From Thermoanaerobaculum sp964488355 (GTDB lineage: Bacteria > Acidobacteriota > Thermoanaerobaculia > Thermoanaerobaculales > Thermoanaerobaculaceae), in the NCBI GenBank assembly GCA_964488355.1, contig CAZAUJ010000009.1, forward strand, positions 1 through 64,000: a stretch of 64,000 bases of DNA. Reading direction: 5' to 3'. Every line of letters begins with the position of its first letter. Position 1 is the first letter of the stretch. Shown piece after piece: positions 43,892-53,178 of this stretch. The position numbers and the translations under genes were made by a program. Below the pieces are notes generated by a model. That model searched no databases. It saw only the letters and a list, made by a program, of their open reading frames with translations, and was not told where the DNA came from.

Positions 43892-44772
43892 GTGGGGTGC
43901 TCCGTTCAATGACCGCCTTGGCGGAGGCACAGGGCAACCTCTCATCCCGGCTGAGCGCTCGCCTGAAGGTGTGGTCCCTCAACTCCCGCGGCTTGGACCT
44001 GAGCGTGCGCATCCTTCCGCGCGGCGACTGGCCAGAGCTGGAGCTGGCGGTGCGGCGGCTGGTGGCGGAGAGGCTTGCCCGAGGGCGGGTGGTGGTGGTG
44101 GTCGAGCTGCAGCTTGACTCCTCCTTGGCACGGGTGCAGCTGGACTGGGAGCTGGCCGAGGCCCTGCATCAGGAGTTGGCGCGCAAGCCGGCTGGGGTGG
44201 AACTGGCGCCCCTGCGGCTGAGCGACCTCTTGGCTGTCCCTGGGTTTTTGCGCCAAAGCGAGTGGCAGCTGGAGCCGGAGGAGCTGGAGGCGCTGCTCAA
44301 GCTGCTGGACGAGGCTTTGGCGCGCTTGCAGCAGGCACGGGCGCGGGAGGCCAGCCTGCTGCAGGCGGCTCTGGAGGCGGAGCTGGTCGGGCTTGCGTCC
44401 TTTGCCTGCCACGTGAGGGAGCGAAGCGACAACCTCCAGGCAATTTATTGGCAAAAGCTGCGGCGGCGGATGGCGGAGCTTTTGGGCTCGGCGGTGGACG
44501 AACAGCGGCTGCTGCAGGAAGCGGCTTTGGCAGCGGAAAGGGCGGATGTGGCGGAGGAAGTAAGCCGTCTGCAAGCGCACCTTGACCATTTCCGGCACCT
44601 GCTGTCCGAAGGGGGACCCGTGGGTCGCAAGCTGGATTTCCTCGTGCAAGAAATGCTACGCGAGGTGAACACCGCCGCCGCCAAGCTGCGCGAGGAAGGC
44701 ATTGGCGAACAGGTGGTGGAAGCCAAAGCGGCGTTGGAGCGGCTGCGCGAGCAGGTGGCCAACTTGGAGTGA
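43888..44772 (+). CDS. YicC-family endoribonuclease
   Basis: The 294-residue protein starts at GTG 43888, overlapping the msbA stop. It has the N-terminal RSMTALAEAQG and NSRGLDLSVRILPR blocks and the C-terminal DUF1732-like ERADVAEEVSRLQAHLDHF ... GGPVGRKLDFLVQEMLREVNT. YicC proteins are hexameric RNases or RNase adaptors linked to small-RNA decay. In many genomes yicC precedes gmk; here it ends the operon, facing the TonB receptor gene. Confidence 0.88.
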   Translation: MSGVLRSMTALAEAQGNLSSRLSARLKVWSLNSRGLDLSVRILPRGDWPELELAVRRLVAERLARGRVVVVVELQLDSSLARVQLDWELAEALHQELARKPAGVELAPLRLSDLLAVPGFLRQSEWQLEPEELEALLKLLDEALARLQQARAREASLLQAALEAELVGLASFACHVRERSDNLQAIYWQKLRRRMAELLGSAVDEQRLLQEAALAAERADVAEEVSRLQAHLDHFRHLLSEGGPVGRKLDFLVQEMLREVNTAAAKLREEGIGEQVVEAKAALERLREQVANLE

Positions 44773-44824
44773 GGAAAAAATAAGGCTGGCGCCAGGCACC
44801 GACCTCGAGGCGACCCGTCGGTTT

Positions 44825-46996
44825 TCAGAACCATAGCTGGTAGACGAGGGTTAGCCGGCGACCGGGCAGGGGGTTGCGCCCCTTGAAGAAGGCCAGGTGG
44901 TTGTAGGCCTTGATATCCGTGAGGTTTTGCCCCCGCAGGCCAAGGAAATGCACCAGCTTCTGGCGCAGCCAGCGGCGGAAAAAGGAGGCTTCCACTTGGG
45001 TGTAGCCGGGGGTGCGGGTTTCGCCCACGGCCAGGCGGGTGGCTGGAAACACACGTTCTATCAACAGGCTCGCGCGCCAGCCGGGCTGGGTAAAGGCCAG
45101 CTCGCCCAGCAGGCGCAGAGGCGGGATGCGGGGTAACGCCTCACCGGAGCGCTTTTCCGCTTCTACCCAGTCTGCCCCGAGGGTGAGTTCCAGGTGATTT
45201 TCCTCCCGGTGCAAAAGATCCAGGTGAGCAGCCAGCTCGCCGCCCCGAAAGGTGCTGTCAGCCTGAGTGAATAAGGCCACCGGCAGGTCGACCCGTTCCT
45301 CGCCGGTGAGCTGCTGGTAGGTGAAGTGCTGGACCCGGGCCAAGAAGAGGTTGGCTTGCAGCTGGACCGAGGAATGCCGATAGGCAAGGCCTAGCTCGCC
45401 GCTTGCGGTACGTTCGAGGCGGGCGGCTGGGTTGCCCACCTCGAACAAGCCGGTGGCTGCATGGGGACCGAAGGAATAGAGCTCTTCGGCATTGGGCGCC
45501 TTCCCGGAATAACTCACGCCCACCGAGACCTGCCAAGGGCTTATGCCCCTAGTGGCAAGGGAAGCAGCGGCGCTGGCGAAGCCAAAGCGGCGCTCAGGGG
45601 CAAAGCCGGCTGGGCGGTGCTGGTGCGTATCCCAGCGGGCGGCTAGCTCCCACTGGAAGGGGCCGAGCTCGCGGTGCTCCCAGAGAAAGAGGGAAGCCAC
45701 TTGGGAAAGCGTACGGGGCAGGTAGGTTTCCTCACCGGCCACGGCCAGGTCTCGGCGGCGCCACTCCAGCCCCACAATGCCGGAAAAGCCGGCGAGCTGG
45801 TGTTGTGCCTCCAACCTACCGGTGACAAGGCGATTTCGCACCTGGGTGCCGGGAGTTTCACCTTCGAACTCGGTGTGGTGGTAGTCCACCCATGCCAGTG
45901 AGAGGCGTAGCTGGCGAAAGGTGGGATTTTTCGGCCATAACTGCGCCGCCAGCTCCAGCCGACGGCGCCATAGGCCCACCCATACGTTTTCCTCCACTAC
46001 GCTGCCGTAGCGTGTTTCGTGCTGGTCCAGCCCCACGCCAAGCAACCCCGAGCTGCTCAGGAGGCTGAAACCCAGGGTGGCATCGTCCGCCCGCGTGAAG
46101 CTGTTGGCCACCTGGCCCAGCGGCGTGCGATAGTCATCGCTGCGTCGCGTGCCGCCGCTGGCTTGCCAGAGCCACTGGCCCTGCTGGCCCGCCACGTTAG
46201 CGTACGCGGCCCTGAGGCCGTCGTTGCTGCCGGCCGAGGCGAGAAAGGTACCGGCCAGGGGCAGACCCAGGGTTTCCTGGGGCACCGTGCCGTTTTGGGC
46301 ATTGACCACGCCGCCCAAACCTCCGGTGCTGTAGAGTAGGGCTGCCGGGCCACGCAGCACCTCCACCCTTTCCAGGGTGAAGCTCTCCAGCGCCACGCCG
46401 TGGTCCGGGCTGGTTTCCGAGGCATCGCCCACGTCCAGGCCGTTTTGCAGCAGGCGGATGCGGTCGCCGCCAAGCCCGCGAATGAGGGGTCTGCTGGCGC
46501 CTGGAGCGTAAAACGTGCTGCGAACACCCGGCTGCTGCCGAAGAGTCTCGCCCAAGCTGGGAGCTGCCTGCAGGCGCAGGGCCTCATCGCTCAAGGCGGA
46601 GGCGGCTTGCGGTGCCTCGCGCAGCTGGCGAGGCCGCGCTCCCGAGACCACCACCTCCTCGTGGAAGGTGGCGGTCTCCAGGCGCAACTCCACCGTGACG
46701 GGTTGGCCCTCGCTCAGCAGCACGGAAGCGGTGGCTCGCATGCCCGAGCTCGAGGTGGCTTCTAACACGTAGGGGCCCGGGCGCAAGAGGAATTGAGCTT
46801 GCCCTTGCTCGTCGGTGACGGCGCTCCAGGGAAGCCCCACCAGGCTGACCCGCACGCCAGCGGCGGGCTGGCCCTCATGGGTGGTCACCTTAGCCACGAG
46901 GATGGCGGGGCTGGGCGTGGCGCCCTCGGGCCCCTCGGCGGAAAGGGGGTTGGCTAGCAGACACAAAAGCCAAAGCTTAAGCAGAACTTTTTTCAT
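44825..46996 (-). CDS. TonB-dependent outer-membrane receptor (ZnuD-like) with carboxypeptidase-regulatory-like N-domain
   Basis: The 723-residue protein has a signal peptide (about 1-20), a CarboxypepD_reg-like beta-sandwich (about 30-108), a plug domain (about 112-245 with VVVSGARPRQLREAPQ, IRGLGGDRIRLLQNGL and ERVEVLRGPAALLYSTGGLGG) and a 22-strand barrel ending in a terminal Phe. The SPDHGVALESFTLERVEVLRGPAALLY block resembles ZnuD-type zinc receptors, so a metal substrate is plausible. A small ORF with His and Cys motifs lies just upstream. No TonB/ExbBD genes are in the window. Confidence 0.88.
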   Translation of the reverse strand: MKKVLLKLWLLCLLANPLSAEGPEGATPSPAILVAKVTTHEGQPAAGVRVSLVGLPWSAVTDEQGQAQFLLRPGPYVLEATSSSGMRATASVLLSEGQPVTVELRLETATFHEEVVVSGARPRQLREAPQAASALSDEALRLQAAPSLGETLRQQPGVRSTFYAPGASRPLIRGLGGDRIRLLQNGLDVGDASETSPDHGVALESFTLERVEVLRGPAALLYSTGGLGGVVNAQNGTVPQETLGLPLAGTFLASAGSNDGLRAAYANVAGQQGQWLWQASGGTRRSDDYRTPLGQVANSFTRADDATLGFSLLSSSGLLGVGLDQHETRYGSVVEENVWVGLWRRRLELAAQLWPKNPTFRQLRLSLAWVDYHHTEFEGETPGTQVRNRLVTGRLEAQHQLAGFSGIVGLEWRRRDLAVAGEETYLPRTLSQVASLFLWEHRELGPFQWELAARWDTHQHRPAGFAPERRFGFASAAASLATRGISPWQVSVGVSYSGKAPNAEELYSFGPHAATGLFEVGNPAARLERTASGELGLAYRHSSVQLQANLFLARVQHFTYQQLTGEERVDLPVALFTQADSTFRGGELAAHLDLLHREENHLELTLGADWVEAEKRSGEALPRIPPLRLLGELAFTQPGWRASLLIERVFPATRLAVGETRTPGYTQVEASFFRRWLRQKLVHFLGLRGQNLTDIKAYNHLAFFKGRNPLPGRRLTLVYQLWF

Positions 46997-47045
46997 TTAA
47001 GCTCTCCCGTATGGTGTAGGATTTTTCTGCTGTTTTGATACGACC

Positions 47046-47372
47046 TCAACAGGGGCTGGGGGAGAAAGCGGGAGGGCTGCGCGCCTGCTTTGGAGTTGGC
47101 GCTGGCTCGCGGTGGGTCAGCGCAGGGCGCGCTGCCAGGGTCGCTCCCGGGACTGCCGGAGCCTGGCTGGGTTGGGCAGGGAGGGCGGCAGCGGACGTGG
47201 GAGTGAGGGTACACAGAAAGCAGGACTCGACGCTGCGGTTTTGCCCTGGCGGGGCGACGAACTCAAAGGAAAGGCGAGCAAGGTGCAGGTGGGGCAGCTG
47301 GCTAGCGAGCTGGAAGGCGAGCCAGAGACCAGCGAAAATTATCATCCGAGCCTTGCGCCACACCTGCCCCAT
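47046..47372 (-). CDS. Small exported or membrane protein upstream of the TonB receptor (tentative)
   Basis: ATG 47372 opens a 108-residue ORF with a signal-like N-terminus (RKARMIIFAGLWLAFQLASQLPHLHLA), a CFLC pair (near residue 52) and a Pro/Ala-rich C-terminal half. Small proteins of this layout often precede TonB receptor genes. The His-x-His and Cys-x2-Cys groups could bind metal (inference). An overlapping plus-strand ORF (47035-47451) looks less protein-like. The rest of the 46997-47550 gap holds only the palindrome at 47473 and a possible -35 (TTGACA 47514-47519). Confidence 0.4.
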   Translation of the reverse strand: MGQVWRKARMIIFAGLWLAFQLASQLPHLHLARLSFEFVAPPGQNRSVESCFLCTLTPTSAAALPAQPSQAPAVPGATLAARPALTHREPAPTPKQARSPPAFSPSPC

Positions 47373-47472
47373 GGCCACAACGTATAGTGTAGCTTCCAGA
47401 CCAAATATTCCTGGCCGCGAAAACAGTTCCTTGGTAGCCGAATGGCAGTGAGCTTTTACGCCGCTGCTAGCA

Positions 47473-47490
47473 TTTCGAGACAGTTCGAAA
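47473..47490. promoter_or_regulatory. Palindromic operator-like site before the ACIII operon
   Basis: TTTCGA and TCGAAA form 6-bp arms around a 6-base spacer in an AT-rich patch of an otherwise GC-rich region. It lies about 75 bases upstream of actA and 100 bases upstream of the divergent small ORF, a place suited to a regulator acting on either. The binding protein is unknown. Confidence 0.4.
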
Positions 47491-47550
47491 TAATAAATTG
47501 AGACTCGTGACCCTTGACAAGAACCTTCCTTTTTGGCAGCATCCTTGCCC

Positions 47551-48216
47551 GTGACGGAGCACGACTCGCCACATTGGGCTTTCCCTCCTTGGACCAACCA
47601 ACTGCGCAAGCTCGCCGGCGCGTTGTTGGTGCTGGTGCCCGTTTACCTGGTGCTGCTCGTGGGCACGGGGGCCTCACCAAAGACCACCGACGTGGGGTAC
47701 GCGCCCGTGCAGCCGGTGCCCTTCAGCCATGCCTTGCACGCCGGCCAGTTGGGCTTAGATTGCCGCTATTGCCATAACACCGTGGAGGTGGCGGCTAAAG
47801 CGGCTGTCCCGCCCACGCAAACGTGCATGAATTGCCACGCGCGCATTCGAGCGGCCAGTCCCAAGCTCGTCGCCGTGCGGGAAAGCTATGCCACGGGCAA
47901 GCCAATACCTTGGGTGCGAGTCCATGACCTGCCCGATTACGTCTACTTCAACCACTCGGCGCACGTAAGGCGCGGCGTAGGTTGCGTTTCGTGTCATGGG
48001 CGGGTGGATACCATGGAGGTGGTTCGCCAAGGGGCGCCTCTGTCCATGGGCTGGTGCTTGGATTGCCACCGCAACCCCGACCCGCACGTGCGGCCCCCGG
48101 AGTTGGTCACGTCCATGGACTGGGTGGCTCCGGAAGAGCCGGCACGGTTCGGGCGTCGCCTGCGTGAGCAGCGGGGTATCAAGCCGTCCACCGAGTGCTG
48201 GACGTGCCATCGCTAG
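47551..48216 (+). CDS. actA: Alternative complex III pentaheme cytochrome c subunit ActA
   Basis: This membrane-anchored multiheme cytochrome has an N-terminal helix (LAGALLVLVPVYLVLLVGTG) and five CxxCH sites (CRYCH, CMNCH, CVSCH, CLDCH, CWTCH), with extra FSHALH and FNHSAH bis-His ligands. Five hemes is the ActA hallmark. It passes electrons from the quinol-oxidising complex to the oxidase. The start is GTG 47551 or TTG 47533; neither has a strong ribosome-binding site. A TTGACA at 47514-47519 may be the -35. It is the first gene of the ACIII-caa3 operon. Confidence 0.92.
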   Translation: MTEHDSPHWAFPPWTNQLRKLAGALLVLVPVYLVLLVGTGASPKTTDVGYAPVQPVPFSHALHAGQLGLDCRYCHNTVEVAAKAAVPPTQTCMNCHARIRAASPKLVAVRESYATGKPIPWVRVHDLPDYVYFNHSAHVRRGVGCVSCHGRVDTMEVVRQGAPLSMGWCLDCHRNPDPHVRPPELVTSMDWVAPEEPARFGRRLREQRGIKPSTECWTCHR

Positions 48217-48225
48217 GAGGAGGGT

Positions 48226-51153
48226 GTGGGAAAGGCCTATTGGCGAAGCCTCGAAGAACTAAGCCGCACGCCGGAGTTCCAACACAAGTTGGCACAAGAG
48301 TTTCCCGGTCTGGCAGAAGAGCTCACCGACCCCCGCACGCGAAGGGACTTTCTCAAGGTGATGGCCGCTTCCCTCGGTTTGGTAGGGCTGGCTTCCTGCC
48401 GCTGGCCAAAGGAAACCATCCTGCCTTTTGCTGGCCGCCCGGAGGGCAGGGTGCCAGGCGTGCCGCAGCAGTATGCCACGGCCATGTCGCTGTTCGGAAA
48501 CGCTCTTGGCCTACTCGTCACCAGCTATGATGGGCGTCCCATCAAAGTGGAAGGTAACCCGCTCCATCCGGAAAGCCAAGGAGCGGCCCACCTCTGGGCC
48601 CAGGCCAGCGTGCTGGAGCTGTATGATCCGGACCGTTCCCAGACTGTTGCGCTCCGGCAGGCGGGCCAGCGAGTGGTAAGTCAGTGGCCGGATTTTCGCG
48701 CCGAAACGGAAAAGGCTCGGCAGACCCTGGCTGCTTCCGGTGGCGAGGGGCTTTGGGTATTAGCAGACGGCACGCCTTCGCCCACGCGACGGCGGTTGCG
48801 CGCTCAGCTGGAAGAGGCCTTTCCCCGCAGCCGCTGGGTGGACTGGGACCCGTTGGTGCGCTGGTCCGAGCAGGAGGGTCTTTTGCTCGCCACCGGTCGC
48901 CGCGCCTCGGTTTGGCTCGCCCTGGAGCAGGCACGGGTGGTGGCCTGCTTCGGGGATGACGTGCTGCAACGCCACCCCCAGGCGGTTTCTAACGCCCGCG
49001 GTTACGCGGCTGGTCGCCGCAACTTGGCTAAACCTTTGCGGCTCTACGTGGCCGAGCCAGTGCCCACGGTCACCGGTGCGGCAGCGGACGCGCGGCTAGC
49101 CTGCCCACCCCAGCGGCTTGTCGGGTTGTTGTTGGCGCTGGCGCGGGAGCTGGCGCAGCTGGGTGTGCCTGTGGGGGTGTCCCTCCCCCAAGGGGAGCCT
49201 CTGGCAGACAGGGAGCGCCAGTTTGTCACGGCGCTGGCGCGCGACCTGAGGGAGGCGGGCGCTGCCGGTTTGCTGACGGTGGGGGCCGCCTTGCCCCCTG
49301 CCTGCCACGCACTCGCCTTCGTCCTCAACCAAGCCCTCGGGGCGGTGGGCCGTACGGTGGCCTACGGCGAGGTCAACTCCAGCTGCTCGCCGGCTGAGCT
49401 GGAACAGCTAGCACAGGCCCTGAAAGACGACCAGGCGTGGTTCCTCTTGATTTTGGGTGGTAACCCGGCTGTGACGGCCGCTCGCCCGTTGGCGGGGGGG
49501 CAGCTGCTTTCCAGGGCCCAGTTTTCCGTGCACCTGGGTCTGTTCGAGGACGAAACCGCCCGGCAGGTTCGCTGGCACGTGCCTCAAGCTCATTTCTTGG
49601 AATCCTGGGGCGATGTGGAGACGCTGCAGGGTGTGTACTCGGTAGTGCAGCCCCTAATAGCCCCGCTCTTTGGTGGCAGAACGGCGGAAGAGCTACTGGC
49701 GCTGCTTTTGGGTGGCGAACGAGATGCCCACGGGCTGGTTCGGGAGACCTTTGCCGCCAGGGTGGGTGGTGGGGACTGGGAAAAGGTCTGGCGCCGAACC
49801 CTGCATGATGGCCTTCTGGCCGGGTCCCAGCGTAGCCCTTTGCCCCTCCGCCTGGTGGATGGGAGTTGGGTAGCTGCCCTGGAGCCGGTGGCGGAAAGGG
49901 CCAGTCTGGTGGCTTGGGTGCAGCCGGATATAAAGGTGTTGGATGGCCGCTTTGCCAACAACGCCTGGCTGCAGGAGCTGCCCGAGCCGATCAGCAAGCT
50001 GTGCTGGGGCAACGCGTTGCTCGTGGGACCGGCAACCGCCGCCGCCCACGGGGTACGTCACGGGGAGTGGGCCCAGCTGCAGGTGGCCGGCGAGGCGGTG
50101 AGCGTGCCGGTGTTCGTGCTTCCAGGGGTGGCCGCGGGCACGGTGGGCCTGGTGAGCGGCTACGGTCGGCAGGCAGCCGGTCGGGTTGGTAACGGTGTGG
50201 GTGTGGCTGCCACCTGGGCAATGCGCGGTTGGCTGCCGGTAGAGGGCTTGCGAGGCACCGGACGAAGGGCCGAGCTGGTATCCACTCAGGACCAACAAGC
50301 CATTGACCGTTTGGGTCTGGAGGCCTTGGGCCACCGCTTGCGCGAGCTGGTTCGCTCGGTGACGCCGGCGAATCCGCAGCTGCCGGAACAAGAGAAGGGG
50401 CACCTGCGCCCTCCCATGCCCTGGAAGGAGCGGCCTTTTTCCGGCGGGTACCAGTGGGGCATGGTGGTGGACCTGGCCGCCTGTATCGGCTGCGGTGCCT
50501 GCGTGGTCGCCTGCCAAGCAGAGAACAACATCCCGGTGGTGGGGAAAAAGCAGGTGGCGAAAGGCCGCCAGATGCATTGGATTCGGGTGGACCGCTACTT
50601 CGCCGGCAAGCCGGACGAGCCCTCCTTTGCCTTTCAACCGGTCATGTGCCAACACTGCGAGAACGCTCCCTGCGAGCAGGTATGCCCGGTGGCGGCGACC
50701 GTGCACAACGAGGAAGGCCTCAACCAAATGGTTTATAACCGGTGTGTTGGTACCCGCTACTGCTCGAATAACTGCCCCTACAAGGTTCGCCGGTTCAACT
50801 ACTTCAACTACTTCAAGCACGTGGGCGAGCTGGAGAAGTTGGCCTTTAATCCCGAGGTGACGATACGCGGGCGCGGTGTGATGGAGAAGTGCACCTTTTG
50901 CGTCCAGCGCATCGAAAAAGCCAAAATTGCCACCAAAAACGAGGGTCGCCCGCTTTTGGACGGAGAGGTGGTGCCCGCGTGCGCACAGACCTGCCCCACC
51001 CAGGCCATCGCCTTCGGTAACCTGGCTGATCCCGAAAGCCGCGTGGCCAGGCTCCAGCAGGATTCCCGTGCTTACGGCATCCTCACCGAACTAAATACCC
51101 GTCCCAGGGTTCTTTACCTGGCAAAAATTGAAAACCCACCGGAGGCGAGCTGA
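48226..51153 (+). CDS. actB: Alternative complex III subunit ActB (molybdopterin-like plus Fe-S protein)
   Basis: The 975-residue fused protein has a Tat-lipoprotein-like signal (TRRDFLKVMAASLGLVGLASC), a molybdopterin-oxidoreductase-like domain (about 60-720, which in ACIII carries no Mo cofactor) and a four-cluster ferredoxin domain (about 735-975) with CIGCGACVVACQ, CQHCENAPCEQVCP, CVGTRYCSNNCPYKV and CTFCVQRI/CAQTCPTQA cysteines. It relays electrons in the periplasm within ACIII. GGAGGAGGGT precedes GTG 48226. The stop overlaps actC (TGATG). Confidence 0.93.
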   Translation: MGKAYWRSLEELSRTPEFQHKLAQEFPGLAEELTDPRTRRDFLKVMAASLGLVGLASCRWPKETILPFAGRPEGRVPGVPQQYATAMSLFGNALGLLVTSYDGRPIKVEGNPLHPESQGAAHLWAQASVLELYDPDRSQTVALRQAGQRVVSQWPDFRAETEKARQTLAASGGEGLWVLADGTPSPTRRRLRAQLEEAFPRSRWVDWDPLVRWSEQEGLLLATGRRASVWLALEQARVVACFGDDVLQRHPQAVSNARGYAAGRRNLAKPLRLYVAEPVPTVTGAAADARLACPPQRLVGLLLALARELAQLGVPVGVSLPQGEPLADRERQFVTALARDLREAGAAGLLTVGAALPPACHALAFVLNQALGAVGRTVAYGEVNSSCSPAELEQLAQALKDDQAWFLLILGGNPAVTAARPLAGGQLLSRAQFSVHLGLFEDETARQVRWHVPQAHFLESWGDVETLQGVYSVVQPLIAPLFGGRTAEELLALLLGGERDAHGLVRETFAARVGGGDWEKVWRRTLHDGLLAGSQRSPLPLRLVDGSWVAALEPVAERASLVAWVQPDIKVLDGRFANNAWLQELPEPISKLCWGNALLVGPATAAAHGVRHGEWAQLQVAGEAVSVPVFVLPGVAAGTVGLVSGYGRQAAGRVGNGVGVAATWAMRGWLPVEGLRGTGRRAELVSTQDQQAIDRLGLEALGHRLRELVRSVTPANPQLPEQEKGHLRPPMPWKERPFSGGYQWGMVVDLAACIGCGACVVACQAENNIPVVGKKQVAKGRQMHWIRVDRYFAGKPDEPSFAFQPVMCQHCENAPCEQVCPVAATVHNEEGLNQMVYNRCVGTRYCSNNCPYKVRRFNYFNYFKHVGELEKLAFNPEVTIRGRGVMEKCTFCVQRIEKAKIATKNEGRPLLDGEVVPACAQTCPTQAIAFGNLADPESRVARLQQDSRAYGILTELNTRPRVLYLAKIENPPEAS

Positions 51154-52628
51154 TGTCCCTGCCCGCATCTTTGGAAAGCAGCTACGACGACCCCAAAGTA
51201 CGCCCGCCGCTGGTGCTAGGGCAGCCAAGCTTTTCGGATATCACGGAAACGGTTTGCCGCATTGCTGAGCGGCCCAGGCCGCCCTTGTGGTGGACGGTGT
51301 CCTTTGCCGTGTCGCTGTTCTTTGCCGTGGTGCTCGTGGCCATGCTGGCCTACCTGTTCGTTACCGGCGTGGGTGTTTGGGGTCTCAACATGCCGGTGGC
51401 TTGGGGCTTTGCTATTGTCAACTTTGTCTTTTGGGTTGGTATTGGCCACGCGGGTACCCTCATTTCCGCTATCTTGTTTCTTTTCAGGCAAAAGTGGCGC
51501 ACAGCGATTAACCGCTTTGCCGAGGGCATGACCATTTTTGCCGTTATTTGTGCTGGGCTTTTCCCCGCAATTCACACGGGTCGTCCTTGGTTTGATTATT
51601 GGCTTTTCCCACTACCTAACCAAATGAAGATGTGGCCTAACTTCCGCTCGCCGCTGATGTGGGATGTTTTTGCGGTGGGCACCTACTTCACGGTTTCGCT
51701 GCTCTTTTGGTACGTAGGGATGATCCCCGATTTGGCAACCTTGCGGGATCGAGCGAAAAGCAAGGCCCGGAAAATCGTGTACGGCCTCTTGGCCATGGGC
51801 TGGCGAGGCTCGGCCCGGCATTGGCACCGCTATGAGCGCGTGTACCTGGTGTTGGCGGCGCTGGCTACGCCGTTGGTGCTTTCCGTGCACTCGGTGGTGA
51901 GCTTTGATTTTGCCGTTTCCCAGCTTCCTGGCTGGCACGCGACCATCTTTCCGCCCTACTTCGTGGCCGGGGCTATCTTCTCCGGCTTTGCCATGGTATT
52001 GACCCTGCTCATTCCCATTCGTAAGGCCTTCGGCTTGGAAAATATTGTGACGGTTCGCCACTTGGATTTGATGGCCAAAATCCTGCTGGCCACCGGATTG
52101 ATGGTGGCCTACGCCTACGGCATTGAGTTCTTCACCGCATGGTACTCGGGCAACCAATTTGAGGCATTTACCTTTTACAACCGGGCGCTTGGACCCTACG
52201 CTTGGGCCTATTGGATCATGGTTTTCTGCAACGTGGTGGTGCCACAAGTGTTCTGGTTCAAGAAGGCCCGCACGACGCCTTGGATTCTGCTGGTGGCATC
52301 GTTGTTGGTGAACGTGGGCATGTGGTTTGAGCGCTTCGTGATTACCGTTACGTCGCTTTCCCGCGACTTTCTGCCTTCCAGTTGGCATTACTACAAGCCC
52401 ACGTGGGTGGACCTGCTGACCCTAGCGGGAAGCTTTGGGTTGTTCTTTACGCTCTTTCTTCTGTTCATTCGTTTCTTGCCGATCGTGGCGATGGCAGAGC
52501 TCAAAAGCGTGATGCCCCAGGCTGGCTTGGAGCGGGGTCCGCATCGCGGCCATGGCCAGTACTGGGGAGAAATCCCGCATCAGCACGAAGCGATCTCGGC
52601 TGGAGGGGAAAACTGTGAGCCGCGATGA
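51153..52628 (+). CDS. actC: Alternative complex III quinol-oxidising membrane subunit ActC (NrfD/PsrC-like)
   Basis: The 491-residue polytopic NrfD-family protein has about ten helices, with a conserved GIGHAGTLISAILFLFRQKWR region near the quinol site and VLSVHSVVSFDFA. ActC is the main quinol-binding and putative proton-translocating subunit. The cytoplasmic C-terminus is His-rich (RGPHRGHGQYWGEIPHQHE). The start overlaps the actB stop and the 3' end overlaps actD by 14 bases. Confidence 0.93.
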   Translation: MSLPASLESSYDDPKVRPPLVLGQPSFSDITETVCRIAERPRPPLWWTVSFAVSLFFAVVLVAMLAYLFVTGVGVWGLNMPVAWGFAIVNFVFWVGIGHAGTLISAILFLFRQKWRTAINRFAEGMTIFAVICAGLFPAIHTGRPWFDYWLFPLPNQMKMWPNFRSPLMWDVFAVGTYFTVSLLFWYVGMIPDLATLRDRAKSKARKIVYGLLAMGWRGSARHWHRYERVYLVLAALATPLVLSVHSVVSFDFAVSQLPGWHATIFPPYFVAGAIFSGFAMVLTLLIPIRKAFGLENIVTVRHLDLMAKILLATGLMVAYAYGIEFFTAWYSGNQFEAFTFYNRALGPYAWAYWIMVFCNVVVPQVFWFKKARTTPWILLVASLLVNVGMWFERFVITVTSLSRDFLPSSWHYYKPTWVDLLTLAGSFGLFFTLFLLFIRFLPIVAMAELKSVMPQAGLERGPHRGHGQYWGEIPHQHEAISAGGENCEPR

Positions 52629-53178
52629 GGGAGCCATCAGCGCCTCTTCTCGCCTGTGGGGCTTAGCCGGCGAGTTCGCTGACGTGGAGCGCTTCCTGCA
52701 GGCGGTAGAGGCGTGCCGGCGGGAAGGTTACGTTTGGTTCGATGCCCACGCTCCCATCCCGGTCCACGGTCTGGACGAGGCGATGGAAATTCGTCCCAGC
52801 CGCTTGCCACGGCTGGTGTTCCTGGGCGGGTTGATTGGCTGCTTGGCGGGCTTGCTGCTGCAGTGGTGGACCAACGGCATCGATTATCCTTTTCGCATCT
52901 CTGGCAAGCCGCTTTTTGCCTTTCCCCCCGCCATCCCCGTGACCTTCGAGTTGACAGTGCTTTTGGCCGCGTTTGCTGCGGTGCTTGGCATGCTGGTGGC
53001 CAATCGGCAGCCTGAGTTCTACCACCCGCTGTTCGAGCTGCCGGCCTTCGCTCGTGGGAGCGACGACCGGTTTTTTGTGGTGGTGCAGGCGCAGGACCCG
53101 CTCTTTGATGAGGCGAAAACGGCGGAGCTTTTCAAGCGGTTGGGAGCTGCCAGGGTACATCGCGTGGAGGTGGGTTGA
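52615..53178 (+). CDS. actD: Alternative complex III subunit ActD (DUF3341)
   Basis: The 187-residue protein has a cytoplasmic N-domain (LAGEFADVERFLQAVEACRREGY, YDxHTPxP-like WFDAHAPIPVHGL) and two helices (about 70-90 and 110-130). This is the DUF3341 layout, whose role in ACIII is structural. GTG 52615 is chosen for its TGGAGGGG ribosome-binding site. It overlaps actC upstream and actE at TGATG. Confidence 0.9.
   Translation: MSRDEGAISASSRLWGLAGEFADVERFLQAVEACRREGYVWFDAHAPIPVHGLDEAMEIRPSRLPRLVFLGGLIGCLAGLLLQWWTNGIDYPFRISGKPLFAFPPAIPVTFELTVLLAAFAAVLGMLVANRQPEFYHPLFELPAFARGSDDRFFVVVQAQDPLFDEAKTAELFKRLGAARVHRVEVG

Noticed and set aside
47035..47451. 138-codon plus-strand ORF in the gap before actA
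   Set aside because: Composition is low in hydrophobic residues, no ribosome-binding site is seen, and the minus-strand ORF with a signal-like start is more credible.
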